This document shows positions 17,625 to 27,514 of a DNA stretch of 64,000 nucleotides, in pieces. The notes beneath the pieces were generated by a model, which had not been told where the DNA came from, ran no database searches, and was given only the letters and a program-made list of their open reading frames with translations. The translations under genes and the position numbers were made by a program. The DNA lies in contig CATQHX010000010.1 of assembly GCA_958296065.1 (NCBI GenBank), positions 218,814 through 282,813 of the forward strand, written 5' to 3'. Position 1 is the first letter of the stretch. Every line of letters starts with the position of its first letter. Origin of the DNA: Vicinamibacterales bacterium (GTDB taxonomy: Bacteria; Acidobacteriota; Vicinamibacteria; Vicinamibacterales; UBA8438).

Positions 17625-18878
17625 TCAGCCCGCCGCCGGCGCAGTTGCGGCCTGCCGGCATGGCCCGTCCAGATAACGCATCCAGTCGTCCATCAGCCGG
17701 CGGCGCCGCTCGAACAGGTCCGAGCGCGCATACGCCGCCTCGGTCTGGTTCCGCACCACGTGCGCCAACGCCGCTTCGATCACCTCCCGCGGATGGTCCG
17801 TCCGCTCCGACGCCCAATCCCGAAACGACGAGCGGAAGCCGTGAGGCACCGCCCCGATACCCAACGCCTTGAGCAGCCCCGACAGCGTCGCGTTGTGGAA
17901 CGGCTTGCCGCGCCGGCTCGGAAACACCAGTTCCGCGGGTGCGACCCGTGTCGAGTCCGCCCGAAGCCGACGGGCCTGGTCGAGGACCTCGACCGCCCGG
18001 TTGCACAGCGGCACACGGTGCTCCCGCCCGGTCTTCATCCGCGCGGCAGCGACCGTCCACACCCGCGCGCCGATGTCCATCTCGCCCCAGGTCGCCAGTC
18101 GAACCTCGCTGGAACGCGCCGCCGTCAGCACCAGCAGCTCGAAGACCAGCTTCAGCCCCACACCCGCCGCCGAGCCGCGTACCGCTGCAATCGCCCCGGC
18201 GACCTCGCCATGCGGAAGCGCCCGCTGGTGCCGCACCACAACCGGCCGCTTCGGCAGCGCCGCCGTGACCGCATCGCCCGCCGGGTTGTCGTTGCGGTAC
18301 CCTTGCGCGATGGCCCACTTCATGACCGCGCCGATGCGCTGGCGCACCTGTTGCGCCGTGGCGTGCTTGCGCGTCCAGATGGGCTGCAGCACCGCCATCA
18401 CGTCGGCGCTCGTCACCCGGTCGATGCCCTTGCCGCCCAGACGCGGGTATGCGTACTCGCCCAGCGTCGCCCGCCACCGGTGCGCGTTGCTGCCCCCGGC
18501 CTTCCACGCCGGGCCGTGGATCGCGAGCACCTTGTCGACCGCCTCTTCGAAGGTCGGGATGCCGGGGGCGCGGCGTTCGCCGGCGCGCGGGTCGCCGCCC
18601 GCGCGGGCGAGCTTGCGGTTGGCCAGCGCCTGCTCGCGCGCTTCCGCCAACGGCACCAGCGCGAAGCTGCCGAGGCCGAGCGCGCGAAGCTTGCCGTGGA
18701 CGACGAGCCGCTGCACCCAGCGGCGCGCCCCGGACGGCTCGACGTGCAGGTACAGTCCGTTGCCGTCGCAGTATCTGCCGGGGTGGGCGACGGTGCGGCA
18801 GAAGGCGGCCGAGAGCGCCTTGTGGGGATGGGGGCCTCTGGGCTTGGTCTTTCGGGAGCTGTCGGTGGGGTGTTCCAT
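17625..18878 (-). CDS. Tyrosine-type integrase, P4-like
   Basis: The 417-residue protein has the P4-integrase layout. An N-terminal arm-binding domain (GRYCDGNGLYLHVEPSGARR; LGLGSFALVPLAEAREQALA) precedes a SAM-like core and a C-terminal catalytic domain. The catalytic residues are visible: Arg in TAARSSEVRL (about 253), Lys in RMKTGREHRVPL, HGFR (about 346-349), the second His/Trp position in ALAHVV, and Tyr in AAYARSD (about 383). It integrates and excises the island by site-specific recombination. No tRNA or obvious att duplication was found beside it. Unlike much of the island it is intact. Confidence 0.93.
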   Translation of the reverse strand: MEHPTDSSRKTKPRGPHPHKALSAAFCRTVAHPGRYCDGNGLYLHVEPSGARRWVQRLVVHGKLRALGLGSFALVPLAEAREQALANRKLARAGGDPRAGERRAPGIPTFEEAVDKVLAIHGPAWKAGGSNAHRWRATLGEYAYPRLGGKGIDRVTSADVMAVLQPIWTRKHATAQQVRQRIGAVMKWAIAQGYRNDNPAGDAVTAALPKRPVVVRHQRALPHGEVAGAIAAVRGSAAGVGLKLVFELLVLTAARSSEVRLATWGEMDIGARVWTVAAARMKTGREHRVPLCNRAVEVLDQARRLRADSTRVAPAELVFPSRRGKPFHNATLSGLLKALGIGAVPHGFRSSFRDWASERTDHPREVIEAALAHVVRNQTEAAYARSDLFERRRRLMDDWMRYLDGPCRQAATAPAAG

Positions 18879-19197
18879 GTGCTATTCCATGTACAATTCG
18901 ATCCTGGAACAGGGCGCACCAAGCTGGCCCGAACTGGACGGCACGACGGGCGGCCGTGTTCCAGTAACCCTATTTTACAGGGGTATTTACCCTGGTGGAT
19001 GCTGAACGTGACCGGACGTGAGTGAACGATCTAGAATGGCCGTTCGTGGTGAAACCCCGCGTAGCATCGAGGGCGGCGAGGCGCCCGCGTGGCAAGGCGC
19101 GACGAGGAAGCATATTGGGCATATTCGACCGAGGAGCAACGCAGTCCACGCGGGATGCATCGCCGCTCGAATGCAGCGGGGATTGCGCCACGGGCTC
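18879..19197. other. Intergenic stretch upstream of the integrase (island edge)
   Basis: The gap contains AT-rich motifs, including ACCCTATTTTACAGGGGT (18966-18983), which can pair imperfectly, and a duplicated TTCCATGT just before the integrase start. The integrase promoter and possibly the attachment site should be here. The right part holds a 39-bp dispersed repeat (listed). Confidence 0.4.
19143..19181 (+). repeat. 39-bp dispersed repeat, copy 1
   Basis: The 39 bases here match the reverse complement of 53318-53356 at 36 of 39 positions. The shared ends are AGTCCACGCGGGAT and GCTCGAATGCAGCGGGG. Copy 1 lies in the gap between the integrase and the serine-hydrolase gene. The two copies are 34 kb apart in opposite orientation. 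Confidence 0.75.
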
Positions 19198-20421
19198 CTA
19201 TGGCACCCGCCCGACCGCGGCAGCGGCCAGGGTCGCCACGAGACCGCGCAGCCGGACCACGTCGCCGCCTCCGTCCGGATGCACCCGGCTTGACAGAAAG
19301 ACAACGACGGTCCGCGTATCGGGATCGATCCAGATCGAAGTGCCCGTGAACCCGGTGTGACCGAAGGAACGGGTCGAAAAGAGGTCGCCACGGTTGCTCG
19401 AGTAGCGCGAGTCGATGTCCCACCCGAGGCCGCGCCGCTCCTCCAGGCGTGCCGGCGTCGAAGGCCTGGTCATCCGGGCCACCGTGAGCGGGGCGAGTAC
19501 GGTCTCGCCCGAGGCCGTGCGTCCGCCGTCCAGCAGCATCGTGCCGAAACGAGCGAGATCGTCGGCGGTACCGAACAGGCCGGCATGGCCCGCCACGCCC
19601 CCCATGCGCCGCGCGGTCGGGTCGTGAACGGTACCCCGCAGCATGACCGCCTCCGGGGCGCCGCAGGGCCAGCCGAGAGGCGTGCAGGCCTCGGTGGGAG
19701 CGATACGCGCCACGAGATCGGGACTCGGACGGAACGCCGTGTCGCGCATGTCGAGCCGGGCGAACAGGCGCTCGCGAGCGAAGACGTCGAGAGGCTGCCC
19801 GCTCACCCGCCGCACGATCTCGCCAAGCAGGACAAAATTGAGATCGCTGTAGATGAACCTCTCGCCCGGGGCCGCCCTCAGGCGTTCAACGAACACGCGC
19901 CGCAGCGCCTCCCCGGATCCCTCGAACTCCTCCTCGAGCGGCAGGTCGGGACGCAGCCCCGACACATGCGTCAGGAGGTGCTCGACGGTGACGGCGTCCT
20001 TGCCATGGCGCTCGAACCCGGGCAGATAGCGGGCGACGCGGTCGCGCAGGCGGACGGCGCCGTCCTCCACGAGCGCCATAACGCTCGGAGCGGTCGCGAC
20101 CGCTTTCGTCAGGGACGCGAGGTCGAAGATGGTATCGACCGTCATGGGCTCGGGCGCCGGGCGCACCGCGCGAAGTCCGAACGCCTTCCGGTAAACGGTC
20201 CGGCCCTGATGAGCGACGAGAACCACCGCGCCGGGGAGTTGCCCGGCCGCAATCGCTTCGCGCACGACGACATCGATTCGCGCGAGGCTGGCCGTATCGA
20301 CCGCCGGCAACGGGCCGACGCGGCTTTGAGCACCGGCCCGGGACGCCGCCGGCGCCGCAAACCCGGCAAGGAAGCAGAGGGCTACTCCGATAGCGGCGAG
20401 CCGGTGGCGAATTCCGTACAT
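19198..20421 (-). CDS. Secreted serine hydrolase, beta-lactamase/class C family
   Basis: From ATG 20421 the gene encodes 407 residues with a signal peptide ending near GFAAPAASRAGAQ. The catalytic signature of serine beta-lactamase-like esterases and D,D-peptidases is present: SLTK (S103, K106), YSDLN (Y191, N195) and HTGFTG (about 372). The active site also shows the VEHLLTHVSGL segment typical of the family. The likely role is periplasmic ester, amide or peptide hydrolysis; the substrate cannot be told from sequence. It is divergent from the secreted TPR protein gene. A TATACT hexamer at 20441-20446 lies between the two starts, but no matching -35 is evident. Confidence 0.9.
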   Translation of the reverse strand: MYGIRHRLAAIGVALCFLAGFAAPAASRAGAQSRVGPLPAVDTASLARIDVVVREAIAAGQLPGAVVLVAHQGRTVYRKAFGLRAVRPAPEPMTVDTIFDLASLTKAVATAPSVMALVEDGAVRLRDRVARYLPGFERHGKDAVTVEHLLTHVSGLRPDLPLEEEFEGSGEALRRVFVERLRAAPGERFIYSDLNFVLLGEIVRRVSGQPLDVFARERLFARLDMRDTAFRPSPDLVARIAPTEACTPLGWPCGAPEAVMLRGTVHDPTARRMGGVAGHAGLFGTADDLARFGTMLLDGGRTASGETVLAPLTVARMTRPSTPARLEERRGLGWDIDSRYSSNRGDLFSTRSFGHTGFTGTSIWIDPDTRTVVVFLSSRVHPDGGGDVVRLRGLVATLAAAAVGRVP

Positions 20422-20529
20422 CGACCTGACCGGATCCGAGTATACTGTCCGGTGCTCCGGTCGGCCGCGGGGCGCACGACGGCCCCGCCGCAGCCGGCTG
20501 GAGACATCCACCAGGCAAGAGGAAGCGCC

Positions 20530-21180
20530 ATGCCACGTTCCGCAGTCGCCGTTTCGGTGCCGGTCATCGCATCCCTGCTCCTGCTGTCGTTCGTCGCGGT
20601 CGCCGCCGCCCAGACCGGTGTCGTCACCGGGGCGGTGCGGGACATCGAAGGCGAACCGATCGTTGCCGCCGAGGTAGTGGGAGAGAACACGGAGTGGCAG
20701 CGCCGCGTCGAAGTGACGACCAACGACTCGGGCCGCTTCTCCATCATCGGCCTGCAAAGAGGGCGCTGGCTCTTCCTCGTTCGGCAGCGGGGGTACGAGC
20801 CGGTCCAGGGGTTCGCCAACGTGCGCGGCTCCGGTACTGCCCGCGTCAATTTCGTGATGGAGGCGGATCCGCTGCATCCACCCGCTCCGTCGACCGGCGT
20901 GCTGGCCAATCTTCGTGGCGACGAACTGCAGGAAGCGCTCGACGCCGCCGACGCCCTCTACGATGATGGCGACTACGACGGGGCCATCGACGCGTACGAA
21001 GCGGTGCTGATCACCGTGCCGAGGCTGACAGCCCTGCACGTCCAGATTGGAAATGCATACCGCGGAAAGAACGACACCGAGCGGGCGCTCGCGGCGTACC
21101 GCGCGGTGCCGGCGGGCGATCCGGCGAGCGTCGAGGCACGGGGAGCGATCGAAGCGCTGCAGGCCGGCGCGGATCGATAG
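20530..21180 (+). CDS. Secreted carboxypeptidase-regulatory-like/TPR protein 1
   Basis: This 216-residue protein starts at ATG 20530 (AGAGGAAG upstream) with a signal peptide (VIASLLLLSFVAVAAAQ). Residues 30-110 form a carboxypeptidase-regulatory-like beta-sandwich (TGVVTGAVRDIEGEPIVAAE; SGRFSIIGLQRGRWLFLVRQ). The C-terminal 80 residues hold about two TPR-like helical pairs (ADALYDDGDYDGAIDAYEAV; GNAYRGKNDTERALAAYRAV). It is clearly paralogous to the next gene. The predicted location is periplasm or cell surface; the role is probably a scaffold for protein interactions. Confidence 0.8.
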   Translation: MPRSAVAVSVPVIASLLLLSFVAVAAAQTGVVTGAVRDIEGEPIVAAEVVGENTEWQRRVEVTTNDSGRFSIIGLQRGRWLFLVRQRGYEPVQGFANVRGSGTARVNFVMEADPLHPPAPSTGVLANLRGDELQEALDAADALYDDGDYDGAIDAYEAVLITVPRLTALHVQIGNAYRGKNDTERALAAYRAVPAGDPASVEARGAIEALQAGADR

Positions 21181-21226
21181 CTTCAGCGCTTCCGCGCGCG
21201 GGGGCGCGGGGCGCGGGGCACGGATA

Positions 21227-21257
21227 TTGACTGCTTTTGCAACAATCGGCGAGTAAT
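21227..21257 (+). promoter_or_regulatory. Candidate promoter for second TPR protein gene
   Basis: TTGACT (21227-21232) and AGTAAT (21252-21257) lie about 40-65 bases before ATG 21293, in a local AT-rich stretch after a GC-rich run. The 19-nt spacer is longer than ideal, so this is tentative. Confidence 0.3.
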
Positions 21258-21292
21258 TCCCGGCGCCATTCCGGGACATACAGGAGCACGAC

Positions 21293-22294
21293 ATGAGCCT
21301 GCGTCTGCATCACATCATCTGTTCCGCGTTCGGTTTGGCCCTGATCCTGACCATCGCCGGCTCGGCGGCGGCACAGGGCCAGGGTCGCGTGGTCGGCGAG
21401 GTCACCGACGACGACGGGAACCCGCTGGCCGGCGTCCAGATTACGGCCACGAACCCGAACGCCAATCCTTCGGAGTTCACTACCACCACCGGGAACGACG
21501 GGAACTTCGCCATCATCGGGCTGGTGAGCGGGCGATGGATGTTCCGAGCCGACTGCGAGGACGCCTGCGCCGAACGGAACGGGTCACCGCGCGGCTACGG
21601 GCCGAGCGAGGGTCCTTCCAACATCACCCAGACACGGAACCCGCCCATCGACTTCGCGCTGGCCCGCATCCGGCACCCGCTGGCGCAGATGCTGGGCGAC
21701 GAAGCGGTGGCCGGGATCGATCTGGACGCGATAGATGCACAGATCGAGGGCGCCGACGCCGCGTTCAACGGCGGCAACTACCAGGAATCCATCGCCGGTT
21801 ACGAGGCGGTGCTCGGGCAGCTTCCGGCGCTGAGCAACCTGCACTTCAACATCGGCAACGCCTACTCGCAGATGCAGGATCACACCGCCGCCATCGCCGC
21901 CTTCGATCGCGCGTTGGCCGCCGACCCGCAGAATCAGACCGTACAGGTCGCCCGCGCCAGAGCACGGTTGGCGAACGGCACGGCCAACGCGGCCGACCAG
22001 CAGGTGCTCGAGCAGGCCGCAACGAGTCTCTCCGCTTCACGCGAGGACCTCTACAACCAGGGCGAGCAAGCCTTCGCCCAGGGCGACGTAGACAGCGCGG
22101 ACCAGTGGTACGAGCGCGCGATCATGGTCGACCCGAACTGGGCCAAGCCGCTCTACAAGCGAGCACTCGTGGCGCTCAACAAGGGCGACATGGCGGCCGC
22201 CAAGGAGTACTTTCAGCGGGTGGTCGACGTCAACGATTCCTCGTCGCCGGAAGAGACCCAGCAATCTCAGAACATGCTGAACGCGCTGCCCTGA
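21293..22294 (+). CDS. Secreted carboxypeptidase-regulatory-like/TPR protein 2
   Basis: The product has 333 residues with a signal peptide (GLALILTIAGSAAAQ). Its carboxypeptidase-regulatory-like domain (RVVGEVTDDDGNPLAGVQIT; NDGNFAIIGLVSGRWMFRAD) parallels the upstream paralogue. It carries more TPR units: NGGNYQESIAGYEAVLGQLP, HTAAIAAFDRALAADP, then GDVDSADQWYERAIMVDPNW and GDMAAAKEYFQRVVDVND. An insert with CEDACAERNG may form a disulfide. The two genes look like a tandem duplication with divergence in TPR number. The predicted role is periplasmic or surface scaffolding. Confidence 0.82.
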   Translation: MSLRLHHIICSAFGLALILTIAGSAAAQGQGRVVGEVTDDDGNPLAGVQITATNPNANPSEFTTTTGNDGNFAIIGLVSGRWMFRADCEDACAERNGSPRGYGPSEGPSNITQTRNPPIDFALARIRHPLAQMLGDEAVAGIDLDAIDAQIEGADAAFNGGNYQESIAGYEAVLGQLPALSNLHFNIGNAYSQMQDHTAAIAAFDRALAADPQNQTVQVARARARLANGTANAADQQVLEQAATSLSASREDLYNQGEQAFAQGDVDSADQWYERAIMVDPNWAKPLYKRALVALNKGDMAAAKEYFQRVVDVNDSSSPEETQQSQNMLNALP

Positions 22295-22325
22295 GCCGCC
22301 GCGCAGCAGCACTTCGTGCCCCGAC

Positions 22326-22366
22326 CGCTGCATGTGACACCGGCCTTTCCGGCGTCACATGCAGCG
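22326..22366 (+). terminator. Strong hairpin after the TPR gene
   Basis: CGCTGCATGTGAC (22326-22338) pairs perfectly with GTCACATGCAGCG (22354-22366). Inside, one A-C mismatch and then CCGG/CCGG close a CCTTT loop. The hairpin starts 32 bases after the stop codon. There is no long T-run, so it may act as a terminator only with help from Rho or as an mRNA 3' end. Confidence 0.55.
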
Positions 22367-22477
22367 TTGCGGCCGTCGTCGAATTGCTCGTTTCGCGCGC
22401 CGTATTTCCGGCTCCAGCCCCCGCAACTGCTTCCCCTGCCCGCTTGACCCGCGCTCCGCTTTCGCTCATCATGGATA

Positions 22478-22495
22478 TGAATGAACGTTCATTCA
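22478..22495. promoter_or_regulatory. FadR-type operator, perfect 18-bp palindrome over the fadR start
   Basis: TGAATGAACGTTCATTCA is a perfect dyad matching the TGAATGA-n4-TCATTCA shape of TetR-type FadR boxes described in Bacillus and Thermus. It covers the ATG of the TetR gene itself (22481). Binding there would block translation start or transcription, so autoregulation of the whole fad cluster by acyl-CoA is the natural reading. Confidence 0.8.
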
Positions 22496-23140
22496 GAAGC
22501 CCTGCCGCAGAAGCCCGGGAAGCCACGCCGAGCGTCGGCACGCAAACGGTCCGGAAGCAGCGACAAGCGGGCTGCGATTCTGAACGCGGCAACGCACGTG
22601 TTCGCCCGGCGTGGCTTCTTCAACGCCCAGGTTGCCGACGTGGCCCGGGAAGCGGGCGTCGCGGCGGGTACGGTCTACCTCTACTTCCGCGGCAAGGACG
22701 ACCTGTTGACCTCCATCTTCGAAGAGTCGATGACCCGGGCCCTCGCACAGACGCAAGAGGCGCTCGAAGGCGTCACCGACCCGATCGAGCGGTTGCACCG
22801 TCTCGCTCGCGTCCACCTCGGAGGCCTCGGCAGCCGCCGTGACCTGGCGATCGTCTTCCAGGTCGAGCTGCGACAGTCGACGAAGTTCATGGAGCGCTTC
22901 TCCGCCACCCAGCTCCGCGCCTACCTCGACCAGTTGCGGGACGCCGTGTGCGCGGCCCAGGAGGCCGGACTGTTCCGCACCGACCTCAGTCCGACGCTGG
23001 CCGCCAAGGCCATCTTCGGGGCGCTCGACGAGATGGTGACCAACTGGGTGCTGAGCAACCGCGATCACCGGCTGATCGACGACGCGGACCCGGTCATCGA
23101 CCTGCTGGTGAACGGGATGAGGGCGCAGCCGGGAAACTGA
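22481..23140 (+). CDS. fadR: TetR-family regulator of fatty-acid degradation (FadR-like)
   Basis: The 219-residue protein has a TetR N-terminal DNA-binding domain, about residues 28-75 (KRAAILNAATHVFARRGFFN; VADVAREAGVAAGTVYLYFR), and a helical effector domain resembling acyl-CoA-responsive FadR/PsrA (HLGGLGSRRDLAIVFQVELR). The start at 22481 lies inside a FadR-type palindrome, and no Shine-Dalgarno is obvious, so the true start could differ slightly. It stands 4 bp before fadN in the same direction. Inference: it represses this beta-oxidation operon and itself, and is released by long-chain acyl-CoA. Confidence 0.85.
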   Translation: MNVHSEALPQKPGKPRRASARKRSGSSDKRAAILNAATHVFARRGFFNAQVADVAREAGVAAGTVYLYFRGKDDLLTSIFEESMTRALAQTQEALEGVTDPIERLHRLARVHLGGLGSRRDLAIVFQVELRQSTKFMERFSATQLRAYLDQLRDAVCAAQEAGLFRTDLSPTLAAKAIFGALDEMVTNWVLSNRDHRLIDDADPVIDLLVNGMRAQPGN

Positions 23141-23144
23141 CACC

Positions 23145-25442
23145 ATGCAGCGCATACACTCGGTCGCCGTGCTGGGAGCAGGGGTCATGGGGGCCCAGAT
23201 CGCGGCACACGCCGCCAACGCGGGACTCTCCGTCCTCCTGCTCGATCTCGACGCCGCCACCGCCCGCGACGGGCTGAGGCGTGCGCGCAAGCTGAAGCCC
23301 GACCCGTTCTTCACACCCGGGACGGCGGGGCGCATCGCCACGGGCGGGTTCGACAACGAGCTGGCTCGGATCGCCGAGTGCGACTGGGTCGTCGAGGCGG
23401 TCGTCGAGCGTCTGGACGTCAAGCAGGAGCTGCTGGCGCGGGTAGAGCCGCACCGGGCACCGAGCGCCGTCGTCAGTTCGAACACGTCGGGCATCCCTAT
23501 CGCCAGCCTCGCGGCCGGACGCGGCGAGGCCTTCCGGCGCCACTGGCTCGGAACCCACTTCTTCAATCCGCCGCGGTACCTGCCGCTGCTCGAGATCGTT
23601 CCCACCGGCGACACGGACCCGGCGGTGGTCGACGCCATGGTGCGGTTCGGCGACCGTGCACTGGGAAAAGGGGTGGTGGTAGCGAAGGACACCCCGAACT
23701 TCATCGGCAACCGCATCGGCATGTTCGGCGTAACGCGGGTGCTGGAGCAGCTCGCGGGCGACGCTTTCACGATCGAGGAAATCGACGCGATGACCGGCCC
23801 CGCCATCGGCCGGCCCCGTTCGGCGACGTTCCGCACGCTCGACATCGCAGGGCTGGACATCCTGGCCCACGTGGCGGCCAACCTGGCTGAGCGCCTCGAG
23901 AACGCGGCGGAGCGCACCTCCTTCACGCTGCCCCGACTGGTCGCCGACATGGTCGAACGGGGCTGGATCGGGTCAAAGGCAGGCGCCGGCTTCTACCGGA
24001 AGCAGAAAGCGGCAGGAAGCAGCGAGATCCTGACGCTGGACCCGCGGACCATGGAGTACCGCGCCCGTCGGTCGCCGCGATTGCCGGCGCTCGACGCCGC
24101 CGCGGCCATCGACGACCACGGCGAGCGGATTCGGACGTTGTTCCGGGGAAAGGACCGCGTCGGCGAGTTCCTTCGCGCGACGCTCGCGCCCACATTGGTG
24201 TACGCCGCGGAGGTTGCCCCGGCAATCGCCCGCTCCATCGACGACATCGATCGCGCCATGCGGTGGGGCTTCGGCTGGGAGCTCGGTCCCTTCGAGCTCT
24301 GGGACGCCATCGGCGTCGACGCCGTGCTCGAAGCGGCAGGACGCGCCGACCCGCCGGCCCTGGTGCGCGACCTGCAGCGGCCGGCCGCGGCCGGCACCGC
24401 CCGCTTCCGCGAGGGCGCGTCGCCGCCACGGGCTCCCGATCTGCAGCTCCTGCGGCGGGCGAAGGACGACCGCCCACCGGTCAGGCGGAACGCCGGCGCC
24501 AGCCTTGTCGATCTCGGCGACGGCGTGCTCGGGCTGGAGTTCCACTCGAAGATGAATGCCATCGGCGGCGACACCGTCGCGATGATGAAGGCGGGTGTGG
24601 AAGAAGCATCCAGCAACTTCGAGGCGCTGGTCATCGGCAACGACGCGCCGGCGTTCTCCGCGGGCGCCAACCTCATGCTCCTGCTGCTCGAGGCGCAGGA
24701 GGAGAACTGGGACGAGATCGACCTGATGGTCCGCACCTTCCAGTCGGCCGTCCTCGGGCTGCGGTATGCCGGCGTGCCGGTCGTCGCCGCCCCGGCCGGC
24801 CTCGCTCTCGGCGGCGGCTGCGAGATTGTGCTGCACGCGGACCGCGTGCAGGCCGCGGCCGAAACCTACATGGGCCAAGTCGAAGTGGGCGCGGGCCTGA
24901 TTCCGGCCGGCTGCGGAACGAAGGAGCTCCTGGCGCGGTTCACGGACCGCGCGCCGTCCGGCGCGGCCGACCCGCTGCCGTACATCCAGCGGGCGTTCGA
25001 GCTCATCGGATTCGGCAAGGTGTCCACGAGCGCCGGCGATGCCCGGCGCCTCGGACTGCTGCGCGGCACGGATGCGGTCACGATGAACCGGGAACGCCTG
25101 CTCACCGATGCCAAGGCGGCGGCGCTGAACCTGGCGCGTGCCGGCTATCAGCCGCCTCCACCGCGGAACGATGTTCCCGTGGGCGGCGCCGGGGTCCGCG
25201 CGGCCCTGGATCTCGGGGTGCATCTCGCGTGGCGCGGGGGGCACATCAGCGACTACGACGCGCACATCGGACGGACGCTGTCCCGCATCCTCGCGGGCGG
25301 CGATCTCCCGCACGCCGCGACGGTATCGGAGCAGCGGCTGCTCGATCTCGAACGTGAAGCGTTCCTGAGCCTGTGCGGCGAACGGAAGACACAGGAACGC
25401 ATCGCTCACGTGCTCAAGACCGGAAAGCCCCTGAGGAACTGA
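23145..25442 (+). CDS. fadN: 3-hydroxyacyl-CoA dehydrogenase / enoyl-CoA hydratase (FadN-type)
   Basis: This 765-residue bifunctional beta-oxidation enzyme has the dehydrogenase first and the hydratase last, as in FadN-type proteins. The NAD site is VLGAGVMGAQIAAHAANAGL (about 9-28). The dehydrogenase continues with SNTSGIPIAS, GTHFFNPPRYLPLLEIVPT (catalytic His) and KDTPNFIGNRIG. The crotonase part includes LEFHSKMNAIGGDTV and APAGLALGGGCEIVLHADRV (about 545-565). It hydrates enoyl-CoA and oxidises 3-hydroxyacyl-CoA. It lies between fadR and an alpha/beta hydrolase; the stop overlaps the next ATG (TGATG). Confidence 0.93.
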   Translation: MQRIHSVAVLGAGVMGAQIAAHAANAGLSVLLLDLDAATARDGLRRARKLKPDPFFTPGTAGRIATGGFDNELARIAECDWVVEAVVERLDVKQELLARVEPHRAPSAVVSSNTSGIPIASLAAGRGEAFRRHWLGTHFFNPPRYLPLLEIVPTGDTDPAVVDAMVRFGDRALGKGVVVAKDTPNFIGNRIGMFGVTRVLEQLAGDAFTIEEIDAMTGPAIGRPRSATFRTLDIAGLDILAHVAANLAERLENAAERTSFTLPRLVADMVERGWIGSKAGAGFYRKQKAAGSSEILTLDPRTMEYRARRSPRLPALDAAAAIDDHGERIRTLFRGKDRVGEFLRATLAPTLVYAAEVAPAIARSIDDIDRAMRWGFGWELGPFELWDAIGVDAVLEAAGRADPPALVRDLQRPAAAGTARFREGASPPRAPDLQLLRRAKDDRPPVRRNAGASLVDLGDGVLGLEFHSKMNAIGGDTVAMMKAGVEEASSNFEALVIGNDAPAFSAGANLMLLLLEAQEENWDEIDLMVRTFQSAVLGLRYAGVPVVAAPAGLALGGGCEIVLHADRVQAAAETYMGQVEVGAGLIPAGCGTKELLARFTDRAPSGAADPLPYIQRAFELIGFGKVSTSAGDARRLGLLRGTDAVTMNRERLLTDAKAAALNLARAGYQPPPPRNDVPVGGAGVRAALDLGVHLAWRGGHISDYDAHIGRTLSRILAGGDLPHAATVSEQRLLDLEREAFLSLCGERKTQERIAHVLKTGKPLRN

Positions 25443-26254
25443 TGACGGACCGCGGCGCCGGCCCGCCACTCGTGCTCGTCCCCGGCATTCAGGGCCGCTG
25501 GGAATGGATGCAGCCCACGGTGGATGCCCTCGCGGCCCGCTGCCGCGTGATCACGGGCTCGCTGCCGGGCGAGGTCGGCTCCATCGCCGGCATGGATCCG
25601 GCGGTCGGGTTCGAGCGCTACATCGAATGGCTCGACGCCCTGCTCGAGCGCACCGGCGTCCGCGGTCCGGTATCGCTGTGCGGCGTTTCCTACGGCGGCT
25701 GGATCGCGTTGCACTACGCCGCGGCGCGCCCGGACCGCGTCACGACGCTGACCCTCGTCTCCACGCCGTCGCCCTCCTGGCAGCCGGGATGCAGGGTGAA
25801 CCGGTACCTCGCGGCTCCCCGGCTGATGTCGCCGGTCTTCGCGCTCGGCTCGTGCTTCCGCATCTACCCGGAGATCGCAGCCGCCTTTCCGGCGCTCGGC
25901 GCGCGCACACGGGTCATCGCGAATCACTTGCGGCGAGTCCTGCGGTACCCCATCGCACCGACCTCGATGGCCGGGCGCGTGCGCCTGGCGGACCGCATCG
26001 ACTTCGCCGCCGACTGTCCTCGCATCACGGCTCCTACCCAGGTCGTCACCGGCGAGCCGGAGCTCGACCGCGTCGTGGAGGTCGCAAGCACCCGGGAGTA
26101 CCTGCGGGCCATCCCGGGCTCGCGCTACGATCGGCTAGACCGGACGGGACACATCGGGCTCATCACGCGGCCCGAGCGCTTCGCCGACGTGGTGACCGCG
26201 TTTGTTCGTTCACACGCGGCGAGTGCCGCGGCGCAACTGCGGATTCCCGCATGA
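25442..26254 (+). CDS. Alpha/beta hydrolase embedded in the fad operon
   Basis: From ATG 25442, overlapping the fadN stop by one base, the gene encodes 270 residues with an alpha/beta-hydrolase fold. It has the oxyanion region VLVPGIQGRWEWMQP, the nucleophile elbow CGVSYGGWIA (Ser about 83), a likely acid in TGEPELDRVVE and His in RTGHIGLITRPE. There is no signal peptide, so it is cytosolic. Its place between fadN and fadA suggests a thioesterase or esterase supplying or trimming acyl chains; this is inference from context. B. subtilis-type fadNAE operons lack such a gene. Confidence 0.85.
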   Translation: MTDRGAGPPLVLVPGIQGRWEWMQPTVDALAARCRVITGSLPGEVGSIAGMDPAVGFERYIEWLDALLERTGVRGPVSLCGVSYGGWIALHYAAARPDRVTTLTLVSTPSPSWQPGCRVNRYLAAPRLMSPVFALGSCFRIYPEIAAAFPALGARTRVIANHLRRVLRYPIAPTSMAGRVRLADRIDFAADCPRITAPTQVVTGEPELDRVVEVASTREYLRAIPGSRYDRLDRTGHIGLITRPERFADVVTAFVRSHAASAAAQLRIPA

Positions 26255-26285
26255 TCGGCAAATCCAACGCAAGCGAGTCAAGACC

Positions 26286-27470
<1,185 letters not shown>

Positions 27471-27514
27471 ACGGGACTGGGCCGACCCGGGACCTTTCAC
27501 ACGACGAGGGAATC

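Noticed and set aside
18879..19197. tRNA gene as the integrase attachment site
   Set aside because: I could not find a cloverleaf-compatible sequence or a T-loop motif here, and no repeat matching a tRNA 3' end was visible.
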